A DNA stretch of 16,171 nt. It comes from Candidatus Eisenbergiella stercorigallinarum. Lineage in GTDB: Bacteria; Bacillota; Clostridia; Lachnospirales; Lachnospiraceae. Shown here in pieces: positions 15,010 through 16,171 of the stretch. Position 1 is the stretch's first letter, and each line of letters begins with the position of its first letter. Under the pieces are notes generated by a model that ran no database searches, was not told where the DNA came from, and worked only from the letters and a program-made list of their open reading frames with translations. The stretch lies in assembly GCA_019120525.1 (NCBI GenBank), contig DWUW01000116.1, positions 1-16,171 of the forward strand, read 5' to 3'. Made by a program: the position numbers and the translations under genes.

Positions 15010-15069
15010 ACAGCAGGACGGGACCGGAAAAGGATCAGAAAAAAGAACGAGAACAGAAAGGAATCGGAT

Positions 15070-16171
15070 ATGAGCAATACGGACAGATATGTAAGCCCGC
15101 TTTCGGAGCGGTATGCCAGTAAGGAAATGCAGTATATTTTTTCACCGGACAAGAAATTCCGCACCTGGAGAAGGCTGTGGATCGCGCTGGCGGAGACGGA
15201 GAAGGAGCTGGGACTTCCCATCACGGACGAGCAGATCGCGGAGCTGAAGGAGCACGCGGAGGACATCAACTATGACGTGGCGAAGGCCAGGGAGAAGGAG
15301 GTGCGCCACGATGTGATGAGCCATGTGTACGCCTACGGCGTACAGTGCCCGAAGGCGAAGGGCATCATCCATCTGGGAGCGACCTCCTGCTACGTGGGAG
15401 ACAATACGGACATCATCATCATGACGGAGGCCCTGAAGCTGGTGAAGAAGAAGCTGGTGAACGTGCTTTCCGAGCTCGCCGCTTTCGCGGACCGCTATAA
15501 GGACCTGCCCACGCTTGCCTTTACCCATTTCCAGCCCGCCCAGCCCACCACGGTGGGAAAGCGCGCTGCGCTGTGGATGCAGGAATTCTGCCTGGATCTG
15601 GAGGATCTGGATCATGTGATCTCCACCATGAAGCTGCTTGGCTCCAAGGGGACCACAGGAACCCAGGCCTCTTTCCTGGAGCTGTTTGACGGCGACATGG
15701 ACAAGGTCAACGCCCTGGATCCCATGATCGCGCGGAAAATGGGATTTTCCGCCTGCTATCCGGTATCCGGACAGACCTATTCCCGCAAGGTGGACACCAG
15801 AGTGCTGAACGTGCTGGCCGGTATCGCGGCAAGCGCCACCAAGATGTCCAACGACATCCGCCTGCTGCAGCACCTGAAGGAGGTGGAGGAGCCTTTCGAG
15901 AAGAGCCAGATCGGTTCCTCCGCCATGGCCTACAAGAGAAATCCCATGCGCAGCGAGCGCATTGCCTCCCTGTCCCGCTATGTGATCGCGGATGCCCTGA
16001 ACCCGGCGATCACCTCCGCCACCCAGTGGTTTGAGAGAACGCTGGACGATTCCGCCAACAAGCGCCTGAGCGTTCCGGAAGGCTTCCTGGCCGTTGACGG
16101 CATCCTGGATCTGTGCCTGAACGTGGTGGACGGCCTGGTGGTATACCCGAAGGTGATCAGAAAGCACCTGA
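15070..16171 (+). CDS. purB: Adenylosuccinate lyase (3' end outside the window)
   Basis: PurB cleaves SAICAR to AICAR and adenylosuccinate to AMP, both with fumarate release. The first 367 codons are present and the frame is open at the right edge, so it is truncated by the window and not broken; the full enzyme is usually about 475 residues in this subgroup. Fumarase-superfamily features are clear: RHDVMSH (79-85), HLGATS (101-106), FTHFQPAQPTTVGKR (151-165) and the signature GSSAMAYKRNP (282-292) with the mobile-loop Ser. The start has AAAGGAA about 8 nt upstream. It lies downstream of purF with no terminator between, so co-transcription is likely. Confidence 0.97.
   Translation, partial: MSNTDRYVSPLSERYASKEMQYIFSPDKKFRTWRRLWIALAETEKELGLPITDEQIAELKEHAEDINYDVAKAREKEVRHDVMSHVYAYGVQCPKAKGIIHLGATSCYVGDNTDIIIMTEALKLVKKKLVNVLSELAAFADRYKDLPTLAFTHFQPAQPTTVGKRAALWMQEFCLDLEDLDHVISTMKLLGSKGTTGTQASFLELFDGDMDKVNALDPMIARKMGFSACYPVSGQTYSRKVDTRVLNVLAGIAASATKMSNDIRLLQHLKEVEEPFEKSQIGSSAMAYKRNPMRSERIASLSRYVIADALNPAITSATQWFERTLDDSANKRLSVPEGFLAVDGILDLCLNVVDGLVVYPKVIRKHL

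Overview
The window looks like a chromosomal segment of an anaerobic, spore-forming Clostridia member, most likely Lachnospiraceae. The reasons are a moderately GC-rich sequence with strong AGGAGG-type ribosome sites, a SpoIID-like/peptidoglycan-binding protein of a kind I associate with this family, an Fe-S type PurF with a propeptide, and a three-gene cassette that I recall (unverified) as DUF5717/DUF5716-type proteins of Lachnospiraceae. No phage, IS element, rRNA, tRNA or CRISPR array was seen. This is core-genome-like sequence rather than an obvious island.

Layout. (1) 57-2870, plus strand: htpG (Hsp90), unusual in carrying two long charged insertions, followed after a GC-rich spacer with 13-14-nt periodic GAAAC repeats by an HD-domain hydrolase. 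(2) 2933-4222, minus strand: a SpoIID-like plus peptidoglycan-binding protein without a signal peptide. It faces the HD gene across a 15-bp hairpin terminator, and its upstream region has a sigma-K-like promoter match and a 15-bp tandem repeat. (3) 4394-6305, minus strand: a tightly overlapping operon of a GntR/YtrA-type repressor, an ABC ATPase and a six-helix ABC permease. Its sigma-A promoter is overlapped by a 20-bp palindrome, a likely autoregulatory operator. (4) 6540-12392, plus strand: a three-gene cassette of unknown function. It encodes a 1210-residue beta/alpha-solenoid protein, a diverged Hsp70/actin-fold protein and a small TPR-like protein. This is the most interesting part of the window. 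(5) 12589 to the right edge, plus strand: purine biosynthesis genes purC, purF and purB (the last cut by the window end). purC has its own promoter, and a strong intrinsic terminator separates it from purF.

The genes fall into four functional groups: protein quality control (htpG), sporulation or envelope (SpoIID-like), a self-regulated ABC exporter or stress module, and IMP/AMP synthesis. In the purine set PurF makes phosphoribosylamine, PurC makes SAICAR, and PurB cleaves SAICAR and adenylosuccinate. The central cassette is organised like a complex: an actin-fold protein between two helical-repeat scaffolds, with the first two genes separated by only 3 nt. Its role cannot be read from sequence alone.
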